A stretch of DNA of 64,000 bases from Rhizobium sp. 9140. GTDB taxonomy: Bacteria; Pseudomonadota; Alphaproteobacteria; Rhizobiales; Rhizobiaceae. Positions 35,490 through 44,832 of this stretch are shown piece after piece (positions within the stretch are counted from its first letter, which is position 1; every line of letters begins with the position of its first letter). Where the stretch lies: positions 372,001 to 436,000 of the forward strand of contig NZ_FJUR01000002.1 of the NCBI RefSeq assembly GCF_900067135.1. Direction: 5' to 3'. A program made the translations under genes and the position numbers. The notes under the pieces are model-generated. The model had not been told where the DNA came from. It saw nothing but the letters and a program-made list of their open reading frames with translations, and ran no database searches.

Positions 35490-35783
35490 ATGACCGCTCT
35501 GACACTGACGCCGACGCAGATCCGCGGATTGAAGCTTGCCAAGGACGGCAATCTCTTCCCGCAGGAGGCCAAGAAGTGGACGCACGAGAACGCCACCATC
35601 ACCTATGCGAAGACCGACCGCTTCAAGGAACGCCCGCAGAAGATCAAGTTCGTGACGACCACGACGCTCGACGAACTGCGAGGCATGGGCCTGCTGCGTA
35701 CCATCGAGGCTGACAGCGCACCGCTGGAAACGCCGCACGAAATCACGATGGCCGGCAAGATCTGGCTGCTCCAGAACAAATAA
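35490..35783 (+). CDS. Conserved-looking hypothetical protein, 97 residues
   Basis: Starts MTALTLTPTQIRGLKLAKDG with AAGGA seven bases before the ATG. The protein is soluble and mixed in charge, with WTHENATITYAKTDRFKERP in the middle and ITMAGKIWLLQNK at the end. The ending TxxGKxxL resembles the closing strand of small winged-helix folds, but I do not recognise a family. No operon partner: 429 bases upstream and 272 downstream are free of genes on this strand. Confidence 0.65.
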   Translation: MTALTLTPTQIRGLKLAKDGNLFPQEAKKWTHENATITYAKTDRFKERPQKIKFVTTTTLDELRGMGLLRTIEADSAPLETPHEITMAGKIWLLQNK

Positions 35784-36055
35784 TCAGACGTTCGGCAACG
35801 CTTGGGATTTGCGATCCCATCGGCGTCTTCCCGGCATCGATGGTCAGCGCGCCTCTGCAGACATGACGTTTCTGGCGTCATTTGCGGTATCGTTACCTGA
35901 ATGCTCTTCGCGGACCGTTCCGGCCTTGCCGACGGGCGTCGTTCGTTCATATAGGTAGGACATGCGGCTGACACCGCGCGTCCATCCGATATCGAACACG
36001 AAAACAGCACCGAAGGCCCGGATATGATCTCGCTTACGCATCTTCGGACACGGCT

Positions 36056-37093
36056 TTGACGGATTCAGCAGAGACGGCTTACGGCGAGACGGATCGGCTC
36101 CGGCAGCTCGGCTGGTCAGAAGTGTTCGCGGAACAACTCGCGCCTGATGAGGGCGATCTGCAGATTCTGCGCGTTTCCTCCGTTCACCGATCGCGCATCG
36201 ATGTAATCGATGTGGACGGCGCTGCGGACGTGGTTTTGTCGCCCAATACGAATACCGCCGACTTCGCCGTCGGCGACTGGGTGCTGGCATCGCCGCTTAC
36301 CCGAGACTTCGTGCGGCGTCTCGACCGCAAGACGGTTCTCCAGCGGCGAACCGAAGGCAGCCACGGGCAGCAGCTGGCGGCCGCCAATGTCGATACGCTC
36401 TTCATCGTCACGTCCTGCAATGCGGACTTCAATCCGGCACGGCTCGAACGCTACCTCATCATGGCGAACCAGGCGGGAACGCGGCCGGTCATCGTGCTGA
36501 CGAAGGCCGATACCGTCGAGGACGCCGAAACCTATGAAACGCAGGCGCGTGCGCTCCAACGGGACTTGCCCGTCGTGGTTCTCAATGCCCGCTCGCCCGA
36601 TGCTCTTTCGAAACTTTCTCCCTGGTGCGGCATGGGCGAAACGGTAGCGCTTGTGGGGTCCTCGGGCGTCGGTAAATCGACGCTGGTGAATACGCTCGCC
36701 GGGTCCGGCGCAGAAGCGCAGCAGAAGACCGGCGAAATCCGTCAGCATGATGCGAAGGGTCGCCACACGACCACCGCCCGCTCGCTTCATTCCATTGCAG
36801 GCGGCGGCTGGGTCATCGACACGCCCGGCATCCGGACGCTCTATGTGAGCGACGTCACCGACGGCATCGATACCCTGTTTGCCGAAATCATCGAACTTGC
36901 TCCCCATTGCCGCTTCCGCGACTGCACCCACCAGCACGAACCGGGATGCGCCGTCCAGGCGGCTGTCGCCGGCGGCACGCTCGACGCCGCGCGCCTTGAA
37001 CGCTGGCGCGGGTTGCTGGCCGAAAACCGGGAGAAGACGCCGGTTTCGAGCGGTCCGAAAGGCAACAAGATCTTTCGGAAGAAAAAATATTAG
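36056..37093 (+). CDS. rsgA: Ribosome small-subunit-dependent GTPase A
   Basis: A 345-residue circularly permuted GTPase that helps late maturation of the 30S subunit. Order: OB-fold (about 30-105), G4 motif LTKADTV, then G1 GSSGVGKSTLVN, switch GRHTTTARSLH, G3 DTPGIRTL, and the C-terminal zinc site CRFRDCTHQHEPGC (Cys-Cys-His-Cys). The tail is lysine-rich. The start is TTG at 36056, chosen because family N-termini begin near here; GGACA is a weak ribosome site. Stand-alone gene. Confidence 0.93.
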   Translation: MTDSAETAYGETDRLRQLGWSEVFAEQLAPDEGDLQILRVSSVHRSRIDVIDVDGAADVVLSPNTNTADFAVGDWVLASPLTRDFVRRLDRKTVLQRRTEGSHGQQLAAANVDTLFIVTSCNADFNPARLERYLIMANQAGTRPVIVLTKADTVEDAETYETQARALQRDLPVVVLNARSPDALSKLSPWCGMGETVALVGSSGVGKSTLVNTLAGSGAEAQQKTGEIRQHDAKGRHTTTARSLHSIAGGGWVIDTPGIRTLYVSDVTDGIDTLFAEIIELAPHCRFRDCTHQHEPGCAVQAAVAGGTLDAARLERWRGLLAENREKTPVSSGPKGNKIFRKKKY

Positions 37094-37259
37094 CACGGCG
37101 CCAAACCGCGCAGTCAAAGCCTGTCTGGCAAGCCGGCACAGGTGCGCAACCCATTGCCAAGTCTGCGATATGGGCGCAAAGTGTCGCCATCGGCAGCAGA
37201 TGATGCGGGCGCTGCCGTTCGGGGTGATGAAGCCCTGGCCCCAAGCAAAGGAGGACATC

Positions 37260-37388
37260 ATGTCTTCCAATTCCACGGCATTCGTTCCGACTTTCGCTTC
37301 ACAGACGGCGCTCTTCCTCGTGAAGGCAACGCCCGTTATATCGCTGATCTTCATCACCTACTGCACGCTCATGGGCTTCGTCTGGTAG
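37260..37388 (+). CDS. 42-residue single-helix membrane miniprotein
   Basis: The ATG at 37260 is preceded by AAAGGAGGACATC, an ideal ribosome site. The product starts MSSNSTAFVPTFASQTALFL and has one strong membrane segment (about 17-40, LFLVKATPVISLIFITYCTL) ending MGFVW. It is too short for normal gene calling, but the ribosome site and the next gene with the same GGAGGACATC leader argue it is real. Function unknown; membrane miniproteins often bind and tune larger membrane proteins. Confidence 0.6.
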   Translation: MSSNSTAFVPTFASQTALFLVKATPVISLIFITYCTLMGFVW

Positions 37389-37423
37389 ACCAGTTGAGCC
37401 CGCAAACACATTCGGAGGACATC

Positions 37424-37549
37424 ATGGCCAAAGGTCAAGTTCGCGGTAACAAGGAAACCCGCAAGCCCAAGAAGGAAAAGGCAGCCGCAACCCCCGCTCC
37501 TGCGCTCGGTTCGCAGGTCAAGGCCGCAGCTGCTGGCAAGAAGGGCTGA
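37424..37549 (+). CDS. 41-residue basic miniprotein
   Basis: ATG at 37424 with GGAGGACATC upstream, nearly the same leader as the 42-residue gene 35 bases before it. The product is strongly basic: MAKGQVRGNKETRKPKKEKA followed by an Ala/Pro linker and ending KAAAAGKKG. This type of short lysine-rich protein is common in rhizobial genomes; nucleic-acid or ribosome binding is a guess. A hairpin follows 13 bases after the stop. Confidence 0.65.
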   Translation: MAKGQVRGNKETRKPKKEKAAATPAPALGSQVKAAAAGKKG

Positions 37550-37562
37550 AACGCTTCCGCTC

Positions 37563-37591
37563 GTGCCGGCTGCGCCAACCCGCAGCGGCAC
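37563..37591 (+). terminator. Hairpin after the miniprotein pair
   Basis: GTGCCGGCTGCG and CGCAGCGGCAC pair over eleven bases with one bulged G and a six-base loop. No T-run follows, so it may be an mRNA end stabiliser or weak terminator. Beyond the putative rut promoter the rest of 37550-38011 (462 bases) shows no gene. Confidence 0.45.
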
Positions 37592-37901
37592 GGCTGTTCG
37601 CGTTCCGAGCTTCTGAACGGCAAACCAACCTGAGTGGAAACACCTGCATCATTCCTGCAGTTACAATCGATCTCGGATTGAGATGACGCAGCAGATATAG
37701 CGAATTGATTGCGTCAGACATGACGCGCGGCCAGGTGCGATAGGTCGCCATCTCCCGGCACCCATGCTCGAATCGCGCCCGCCGCAGGTGCACTTTCCCC
37801 TCCCCAGGATCTACCGGATTGCCCACGAAATATGCGTTGGCGGATGAAAGTTTTGGCACACCGCCGAGATGTTCGGCATGTTTTTACCGGACGGTAAATT
37901 T

Positions 37902-37939
37902 TTGACCTTTTGATAAATTTATCGCTGGTGCATTTTAAT
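37902..37939 (+). promoter_or_regulatory. Candidate RutR operator and rut promoter
   Basis: TTGACCTTTTGATAAA at 37902-37917 matches the RutR consensus TTGACCA-N2-TGGTCAA at 11 of 14 fixed positions. A -35 TTGATA (37910-37915) inside it, an 18-base spacer and TTTAAT (37934-37939) give a promoter about 70 bases before rutA, so the bound repressor would cover the -35. Confidence 0.5.
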
Positions 37940-38011
37940 TTTTCGGTGCAGGTTTGCCGTAAAGCAGAGCCCGAGAGGCAGGGTTCAGGCAGGTAAAGAG
38001 GGGATCGCACC

Positions 38012-39102
<1,091 letters not shown>

Positions 39103-39106
<4 letters not shown>

Positions 39107-39843
39107 GCGAAACCGTAACCGCCGGCTACCAGCTGCCTCGTCGTCATGTCCAGAGCGTCACCGTTCCCGCCCGCCCCGAACCGATCAGCCTCAAGCCGAA
39201 CGAAACGGCTGTGGTCGTCGTGGATATGCAGAATGCCTATTCCACCGAAGGTGGCTATGTCGATCTCGCCGGTTTCGACATCGCCGGCGCCAAGGGCACG
39301 ATCGCCAACATCAAGAAGACGCTGGATGCGGCCCGCGCGGCCGGCGTGCTCGTTGTCTACTTCCAGAACGGCTGGGACAAGGACTATGTCGAGGCCGGCG
39401 GCCCGGGATCGCCAAACTGGCACAAGTCCAATGCACTGAAAACGATGCGCGCGCGGCCGGAACTGCAGGGCCAGCTTCTCGCCAAGGGCACTTGGGACTA
39501 CGCGATCGTCGATGAACTGCAGCCGCAGCCGGGCGATATCCTTGTGCCGAAGACGCGCTATAGCGGCTTCTTCAACACGAACATGGACAGCGTCCTGCGC
39601 GCCCGCGGCATCCGCAATCTCGTTTTCGTCGGCATCGCCACCAATGTCTGCGTGGAAAGCTCGTTGCGCGACGCCTTCCACCTCGAATATTTCGGCATCA
39701 TGCTCGAGGATGCGACGCATCACCTCGGACCGGAATTCATTCAGCAGGCGACGGTCTACAATGTCGAGAAGTTCTTTGGGTGGGTATCCACCGTCAACGA
39801 TTTCTGCGGCGCGATCTCTCAGGTCGCACCCGATCAGTCCTGA
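39103..39843 (+). CDS. rutB: Ureidoacrylate amidohydrolase
   Basis: A 246-residue isochorismatase-fold hydrolase splitting (peroxy)ureidoacrylate to aminoacrylate, CO2 and ammonia. Catalytic triad visible: Asp41 ([10 protein letters not shown]), Lys150 (VPKTRYSG) and Cys183 ([10 protein letters not shown]). The start at 39103 has GGAGG seven bases upstream and overlaps the end of rutA by four bases. The N-terminal extension ([18 protein letters not shown]) is usual for RutB. Confidence 0.95.
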
Positions 39844-39885
39844 ACCCAGCAACGCGCAGCGTCCCACTTCGATCAAGGAGACACC

Positions 39886-40269
39886 ATGCCCAAGTCCATC
39901 ATCGTTCCCGAAGGCACACACAAGCCGATCGCCCCGTTTTCTCCCGGCACGCTCGCCGATGGCGTGGTCTATGTCTCCGGCACACTGCCCTTCGACAAGA
40001 ACAACGACGTGGTTCATGTGGGCGACGCCGGCGCGCAGACCCGCCACGTGCTTGAGACCATCAAGTCGGTGATCGAGACGGCCGGTGGCACGATGGGCGA
40101 CGTGACGATGAATCACATCTTCATCACCGATTGGGCGAATTACCAGGCCGTTAATGCCGTCTATGCGGAATATTTTCCGGGCGACAAGCCGGCCCGATTC
40201 TGCATCCAGTGCGGTCTCGTCAAGCCGGACGCGCTGATTGAAATCGCGACCATCGCCCATATCGGCTGA
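39886..40269 (+). CDS. rutC: RutC, Rid-family 3-aminoacrylate deaminase
   Basis: A 127-residue trimeric Rid/YjgF-type protein. [20 protein letters not shown] at the start, [13 protein letters not shown], and [10 protein letters not shown] holding the substrate-binding arginine are as in RutC. It speeds release of ammonia from aminoacrylate to give malonic semialdehyde. AAGGAGACACC stands before the ATG; 42 bases separate it from rutB. Confidence 0.95.
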   Translation: MPKSIIVPEGTHKPIAPFSPGTLADGVVYVSGTLPFDKNNDVVHVGDAGAQTRHVLETIKSVIETAGGTMGDVTMNHIFITDWANYQAVNAVYAEYFPGDKPARFCIQCGLVKPDALIEIATIAHIG

Positions 40270-40319
40270 GACAGGTCGCATCCACGACCGTCGGACCGAA
40301 TACCGACAAAGGCGGACAC

Positions 40320-41120
40320 ATGCATTTCGATCTTCACGGCCGCACGGATGCGGACGCACGCACCGTTCTGCTGTCCTCCGGCCTCGGCGGCTCAGGCGCT
40401 TACTGGGCAGAGCAGATATCGGTACTCTCACCCGATTTCCGCGTCGTGACTTATGATCACAGGGGCACGGGCCGCACCGGCGGCGACGTGCCGGAGAGCG
40501 GCGGCATCCGCGCGATGGCGGATGATGTGTTGGAGATATTGGACGCGCTGGATGTAGAGCAGGTCGACTTCGTCGGTCACGCGCTCGGCGGCCTCATCGG
40601 GCTCGATATCGCGCTCCGCCAGCCACTCCGCATCGGTCGTCTCGTGCTGGTCAATGCCTGGAGCAAGGCCGATCCGCATTCGGGGCGCTGCTTCGACATC
40701 CGCATCCAGCTTCTGGAGAAATCCGGCATTCCCGCCTTCATCAAGGCGCAACCGCTGTTTCTCTATCCTGCCGTGTGGATGGCGGAGAACCCCGAGCGCA
40801 TGGCCACCGACGAAGCCCATGGCATCGCGCATTTTCAGGGCAAGCCGAACATCCTGCGCCGCATCGCAGCACTGCGTGCGTTCGACATCGACGACCGGCT
40901 TGCCGAGATCGGTCACGAAACGCTGGTGATGGCGACGAAGGACGATCTTCTTGTTCCCTGGACCCGGTCGCAACGGCTGGTCGAAGGGCTTGCGAACGCG
41001 GTGCTGGATCTCGTCGATCACGGCGGTCACGCCGTCAACGTGGTCGATCCCGGCCCGTTCAATCAACGGCTCTTGCAGTTTCTCAAAAGCCCTGATGACA
41101 CGAAAGCTACCGCATCATGA
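40320..41120 (+). CDS. rutD: RutD, alpha/beta-hydrolase of the Rut pathway
   Basis: A 266-residue alpha/beta hydrolase. The nucleophile elbow reads GHALGG, with Ala in place of the usual Ser; the same change is seen in E. coli RutD, which is thought to aid aminoacrylate breakdown without a classical triad. The late His in [11 protein letters not shown] is kept. Its end overlaps the rutF start by four bases. AAAGGCGG is the ribosome site. Confidence 0.93.
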   Translation: MHFDLHGRTDADARTVLLSSGLGGSGAYWAEQISVLSPDFRVVTYDHRGTGRTGGDVPESGGIRAMADDVLEILDALDVEQVDFVGHALGGLIGLDIALRQPLRIGRLVLVNAWSKADPHSGRCFDIRIQLLEKSGIPAFIKAQPLFLYPAVWMAENPERMATDEAHGIAHFQGKPNILRRIAALRAFDIDDRLAEIGHETLVMATKDDLLVPWTRSQRLVEGLANAVLDLVDHGGHAVNVVDPGPFNQRLLQFLKSPDDTKATAS

Positions 41121-41647
41121 GCATTGCCGTTTCCAAACGAATAGATCTCTCGGAAATTTCGGACAACGACACGCGGCGCGCGGCGTTCCGCGGCGCGATG
41201 GCGAAGCTCGGCGCCGCGGTCAATATCATCACGACGGACGGGCCGGGTGGCCGCACCGGCTTCGCAGCAACCGCCGTGTGCAGCGTGACCGACGATCCGC
41301 CGACCCTGCTCGTCTGCCTCAACCGCTCGGCCTCTGTGTATGAGGCCGTCACGACCAATAAGGTGCTCTGCGTCAACACGCTCAATTCCGGTCACCAACC
41401 CCTCTCGCAGCTTTTCGGCGGCAAGACACCAGCGGCCGAACGTTTCGCCACGGCCGACTGGTCTGTTCTGACGACGGGCGCGCCAGCTCTGGAGGACGCG
41501 CTGGTGTCTTTCGATTGCGTGATCGAGGCCACCGTCTCGCAGGGTACACACGACGTGCTCTTTTGCCGCGTCGTCTCCACCGCGACCCGCGCGGAGGGAC
41601 AGGCGCTGTTTTATTTCGACCGGGCATATCATACGGTTTCCGGCTGA
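41117..41647 (+). CDS. rutF: RutF, flavin reductase for RutA
   Basis: A 176-residue FMN reductase of the HpaC/RutF type which supplies reduced flavin to Rut[21 protein letters not shown] then [20 protein letters not shown] are the flavin-fold signature; a closing [10 protein letters not shown] is as in the family. Last gene of this rut cluster. rutE (malonic semialdehyde reductase) and rutG (permease), which follow or flank rutD in E. coli, are absent. Confidence 0.93.
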   Translation: MSIAVSKRIDLSEISDNDTRRAAFRGAMAKLGAAVNIITTDGPGGRTGFAATAVCSVTDDPPTLLVCLNRSASVYEAVTTNKVLCVNTLNSGHQPLSQLFGGKTPAAERFATADWSVLTTGAPALEDALVSFDCVIEATVSQGTHDVLFCRVVSTATRAEGQALFYFDRAYHTVSG

Positions 41648-41718
41648 TCGCTGCCCGAGCGGGAAACCAGAACCGTCGAAAATCTCTGGCCGGATGCCGG
41701 ATTTCAGACGGCCGGATA

Positions 41719-41747
41719 TGGCTTCCGGTCTGATCGACCGGAAGCCA
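41719..41747. terminator. Bidirectional hairpin between rutF and dgoD
   Basis: Perfect twelve-base arms TGGCTTCCGGTC/GACCGGAAGCCA with a five-base loop in the 110-base gap between convergent genes. T-runs are lacking, but position and strength fit a shared transcription end. Confidence 0.65.
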
Positions 41748-41757
41748 CGTTAGACTC

Positions 41758-42906
41758 CTACCACTCGGCGACGCTTCCGTCAGAATGGCGCCAAAGCGGA
41801 TTGCGCCAGCGATGGCCCTCGGCGGCGCGGGCGATCACGTATTCCTCGTCCACCTCGATGCCGAGGCCCGGACCCTGCGGGATGGAAACGAAGCCGTCCT
41901 CGTAGTGGAAGACCTCCTTGTTGGAGATGTAATCGAGGATATCATTGCCGGTGTTGTAATGGATGCCGAGGCTCTGCTCCTGGATGAAGGCATTGTAGCT
42001 GACGGCGTCTACCTGCAGGCAGGCCGCGAGCGCGATAGGGCCGAGCGGGCAATGCGGTGCCAGCGCCACGTCGTAAGCCTCAGCCATCGCTGCGATCTTG
42101 CGGCACTCGGTAATGCCGCCGGCATGCGAAAGATCCGGCTGGAGGATGTCGACGTAGCCGTCGGTCAGGACCTGCTTGAAGTCCCAACGCGAATATAGCC
42201 GCTCGCCGAGCGCGATGGGCGTCGAGCAATGATTGGCAATTTCCTTCAGCGCCTCGCGATTTTCCGAGAGCACGGGTTCCTCAATGAACATCAGGTTATA
42301 GGGCTGCAACTCCTTGGCCAGCACCTTGGCCATCGGCCGGTGCACGCGACCATGGAAATCGACACCGATGCCGACATGCGGGCCGATCGCCTCGCGGATG
42401 ATGGCGATCGTCTCGACGGCGCGCTCGACCTTGTCCCAGCTATCGACGATCTGCATCTCCTCGCAGCCGTTCAGCTTGATGGCCTTGAAGCCACGGGCGA
42501 CGACCTCGCGCGCATTGTTGGCGACGTCGCTCGGACGATCGCCACCGATCCAGGAATAGACCTTGATCTTGTCGCGAACCTGCCCGCCGAGCAGCGAGTG
42601 GATCGGCTGGCCGAGCGCTTTGCCCTTGATATCCCACAGTGCCTGATCGATGCCGGCAATCGCGCTCATGTGAATGGCACCGCCGCGGTAGAAACCGCCG
42701 CGATACATCACATTCCAATGATCCTCGATCAGGAAAGGGTCCTTGCCGATCAGGTAGTCCTCGAGCTCGTGGACGGCCGCTTGCACGGTCAGCGCCCGGC
42801 CTTCAACCACGGGTTCGCCCCAGCCGGTAATGCCCTCATCGGTCTCGATCTTCAGGAACATCCAGCGCGGAGGCACGATGTAGGTGGTCAGTTTCGTGAT
42901 TTTCAT
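41758..42906 (-). CDS. dgoD: D-galactonate dehydratase
   Basis: A 382-residue enolase-superfamily enzyme, the exact length of E. coli DgoD, converting D-galactonate to 2-keto-3-deoxygalactonate. [20 protein letters not shown] is the family start, followed by [20 protein letters not shown], the metal site [22 protein letters not shown], and the acid/base histidine in [13 protein letters not shown]. The start at 42906 is preferred to a TTG at 42957 that overlaps the regulator gene. Downstream enzymes (2-keto-3-deoxygalactonokinase, aldolase) are not in the window. Confidence 0.92.
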   Translation of the reverse strand: MKITKLTTYIVPPRWMFLKIETDEGITGWGEPVVEGRALTVQAAVHELEDYLIGKDPFLIEDHWNVMYRGGFYRGGAIHMSAIAGIDQALWDIKGKALGQPIHSLLGGQVRDKIKVYSWIGGDRPSDVANNAREVVARGFKAIKLNGCEEMQIVDSWDKVERAVETIAIIREAIGPHVGIGVDFHGRVHRPMAKVLAKELQPYNLMFIEEPVLSENREALKEIANHCSTPIALGERLYSRWDFKQVLTDGYVDILQPDLSHAGGITECRKIAAMAEAYDVALAPHCPLGPIALAACLQVDAVSYNAFIQEQSLGIHYNTGNDILDYISNKEVFHYEDGFVSIPQGPGLGIEVDEEYVIARAAEGHRWRNPLWRHSDGSVAEW

Positions 42907-42953
42907 AGGATCTGTCTCGGAAGTGACGGGTGGTTCGGAAGGAAAGAAGGTGA

Positions 42954-43724
42954 TCAAGACGATGGCGTGCGCCTTCGCAACGCTTTTGCCAGATCGCGAG
43001 CCGCGAGGTCCAGCATGCGCATCGAACAGTCCCGGGCGGCGGCCTTGTCCCGCACCCTCAGGGCCTCGATCAGCGCGCGGTGGATATCCACGGCTTCGCC
43101 CCGGGCGTCAACAGCCGCGTTGGAGGCATGCAAGGCAAATTCGAGCGCTGCCTGGATGATGCTCGAAAGCTGCATGAAGACCTGATTGTGGCTGGCCTTC
43201 ATGAGATTGGTGTGAAAGGCGACATCAGCGGCCGTGAAGGCTTCCACATCGCCCTCGGCTTCCTGCATGCGCTGCCAGGCGCTCTCGATTTCCGCAATCT
43301 CCTGCACCGTGGCGCGCTCGGCGGCAAGTTCCGCCGCGAAGGGCTCGGTCGCGCGACGCGCCTCCAGAATGGATTGGAGGAGGTCGAGATCGAAGATCCG
43401 GGGGCCGATCCATTCCAGCACCTGCCGATCGAGCAGATTCCACTCTTCGCGCGGGCAGATCTGGGTGCCAATCCGCGAGCGCCCCCGCACCATACCCTTG
43501 GATTCCAGGACCTTCAGCGTTTCCCGGATCACGGTCCGGCTGACGCCATAGCGGATGCCGAGCTCGTTCTCGGTCGGCAGCATGCCGTTCGGCGGGAAGA
43601 GATCGGCGCAGATGTCGGAAGCGAGCGAGCGCGTCACGTTCTTCTGCACGCGCGGACGCTTGACCGAAACGTCGCTGCCGGCCGTTGCAGGCAGCAGAAT
43701 GATGCGTTCACGCGGTCTTCTCAT
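42954..43724 (-). CDS. GntR-family (FadR/FCD subfamily) regulator, DgoR-like
   Basis: A 256-residue regulator with AAAGGAGG before the ATG. Residues 30-95 form the GntR winged helix ([39 protein letters not shown]); the rest is an all-helical FCD effector domain with candidate metal/ligand residues in [14 protein letters not shown] and [14 protein letters not shown]. It lies 47 bases upstream of dgoD on the same strand, so it most likely represses dgoD until galactonate or a relative is present. The first 25 residues ([17 protein letters not shown]) are an unusual basic extension. Confidence 0.88.
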   Translation of the reverse strand: MRRPRERIILLPATAGSDVSVKRPRVQKNVTRSLASDICADLFPPNGMLPTENELGIRYGVSRTVIRETLKVLESKGMVRGRSRIGTQICPREEWNLLDRQVLEWIGPRIFDLDLLQSILEARRATEPFAAELAAERATVQEIAEIESAWQRMQEAEGDVEAFTAADVAFHTNLMKASHNQVFMQLSSIIQAALEFALHASNAAVDARGEAVDIHRALIEALRVRDKAAARDCSMRMLDLAARDLAKALRRRTPSS

Positions 43725-44233
43725 AAACGCCTCCTTTTTTCTGCCCGTCGGGCTTTACAGTCTAATCCAGCGGATGTGGCGCGCGTGACGTAATCGGCCG
43801 ACCAGCGGCCTGGCCCGGCAAATCACCAATACCGAAGACACGATACATCAGATCCTCAATCATCATACAATAAAATTTCCGGATATGATGAAAGGTTTGT
43901 GCTGACTGTCGGCTGGCAGCGCTCGTCCGCGGACTCGTCATCCTCCTGGCCGTTTTCCTCGACATCTGCGCTCAGCCGCCGCTAGCCTTCGAGCATAGAT
44001 TCTACGTGTCCCCGTAAATTTTTTTCTCGTCACCAATACCTAACGCAATGACGTCCGAACGATTCTGCGGTTGGTGCGTGGCCGTACTGCAGCAGCCATA
44101 TGCATTCGCGCTAAACTTGCAGAACAGATACTGCAGCGCATGACAACCCTTTACCACTTTGCAAACACACGCGCATTAGCGCTGTCAATTGAAGACGACG
44201 CGCAAATGCCTTTAACGTAGAGGCCGCCGCAGG
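43725..44233. other. First part of a 682-base gene-free gap before tadE
   Basis: No believable gene on either strand; the largest clean frame after a plausible ATG (44048) is 31 codons without a ribosome site. In particular no Flp pilin gene is seen. The stretch is richer in A and T than the surrounding genes, as expected of regulatory DNA for the regulator gene to the left and the Tad genes to the right. Confidence 0.5.
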
Positions 44234-44303
44234 TTACCCCAAATAAAGGGTTGTAAGTGCCACGGGAGGACGATTACCCCAGATAGAATTTACCCAAACG
44301 GAT
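44234..44303 (+). repeat. Direct repeats of TTACCC type upstream of tadE
   Basis: TTACCCCAAATAAA (44234) and TTACCCCAGATAGA (44274) agree at 12 of 14 bases and are 40 bases apart; TTACCCAAAC (44290) is a shorter third copy. The 40-base step puts the first two on the same DNA face. Binding sites for an unknown regulator are likely, not proven. Confidence 0.45.
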
Positions 44304-44324
44304 GAGGAATTCGGGAGGTGCGTA

Positions 44325-44340
44325 TTAACCTCCCATTAGG
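44325..44340 (+). promoter_or_regulatory. CtrA-like box TTAACC-N5-TTAGG
   Basis: TTAA, seven bases, then TTAG: one base off the CtrA consensus TTAA-N7-TTAA, with the full TTAACC left half. It is 67 bases before the tadE ATG. CtrA controls pilus genes in Caulobacter; by analogy it could time these genes in the cell cycle. Confidence 0.4.
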
Positions 44341-44406
44341 TTTTTAAGTGCAACCTTACGGAGAACCAAGGGGGCTTGGCTTTACAGCAAAACTAGAGGT
44401 CTCGTG

Positions 44407-44832
44407 ATGTCGATCATGTCACGTTTTACGCGTGACGCCTCCGGCGTCGCCGCGATCGAATTCGCCATCATCGCGCCGCTTTTTCTGGCCGTTATGTTTA
44501 CGATGGTTGCTTGGGGCCTTTATCTCGGGGCAACCCATTCCGTCCAGCAGATCGCAGCCGACACCGCACGCGCTGCTATTGCCGGCCTCTCGGCAAGCGA
44601 GCGCAATGCCTTGGCGTCCGCTTATATCGGCGCGATGAAACCGGGCGAGTTCGCTCTCATCAATCAGAAGAAGCTCAACGTCTTGGTTGAGGACGACAAG
44701 GTTCGCCCCAATCAGTTTACCGTCAAGCTCACCTATGATGCCAGCGATCTGCCAATCTGGAACCTGATGACATTCGCCCTGCCGGACACCATCATCGCGC
44801 GTTCCGCGACGATCCGGATCGGAGGTGCATAA
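44407..44832 (+). CDS. TadE-like minor pseudopilin
   Basis: A 141-residue protein with the TadE pattern: short positive N-terminus, then SGVAAIEFAIIAPLFLAVMF as the single membrane segment with the conserved Ala-Ile-Glu-Phe, and an extracytoplasmic part beginning WGLYLGATHSVQQIAADTAR. TadE proteins are processed by a prepilin peptidase and help build Flp/Tad pili. The ATG at 44407 has AGAGG seven bases upstream; a GTG at 44404 is the alternative. Its stop overlaps the next start by one base (TAATG). Confidence 0.85.
   Translation: MSIMSRFTRDASGVAAIEFAIIAPLFLAVMFTMVAWGLYLGATHSVQQIAADTARAAIAGLSASERNALASAYIGAMKPGEFALINQKKLNVLVEDDKVRPNQFTVKLTYDASDLPIWNLMTFALPDTIIARSATIRIGGA

Noticed and set aside
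35603..36010. A minus-strand frame of 135 codons over the 97-residue gene and the gap before rsgA
   Set aside because: No ribosome site, Arg/Ser-rich shadow composition, and overlaps a better-supported gene.
42907..42957. A longer dgoD starting at TTG 42957, overlapping the regulator stop
   Set aside because: It adds 17 residues not seen in DgoD proteins; ATG 42906 gives the exact 382-residue family length.
44048..44143. A possible small Flp pilin gene upstream of tadE
   Set aside because: The frame is only 31 codons, lacks a pilin-type hydrophobic helix with Glu at position 5 and has no ribosome site.
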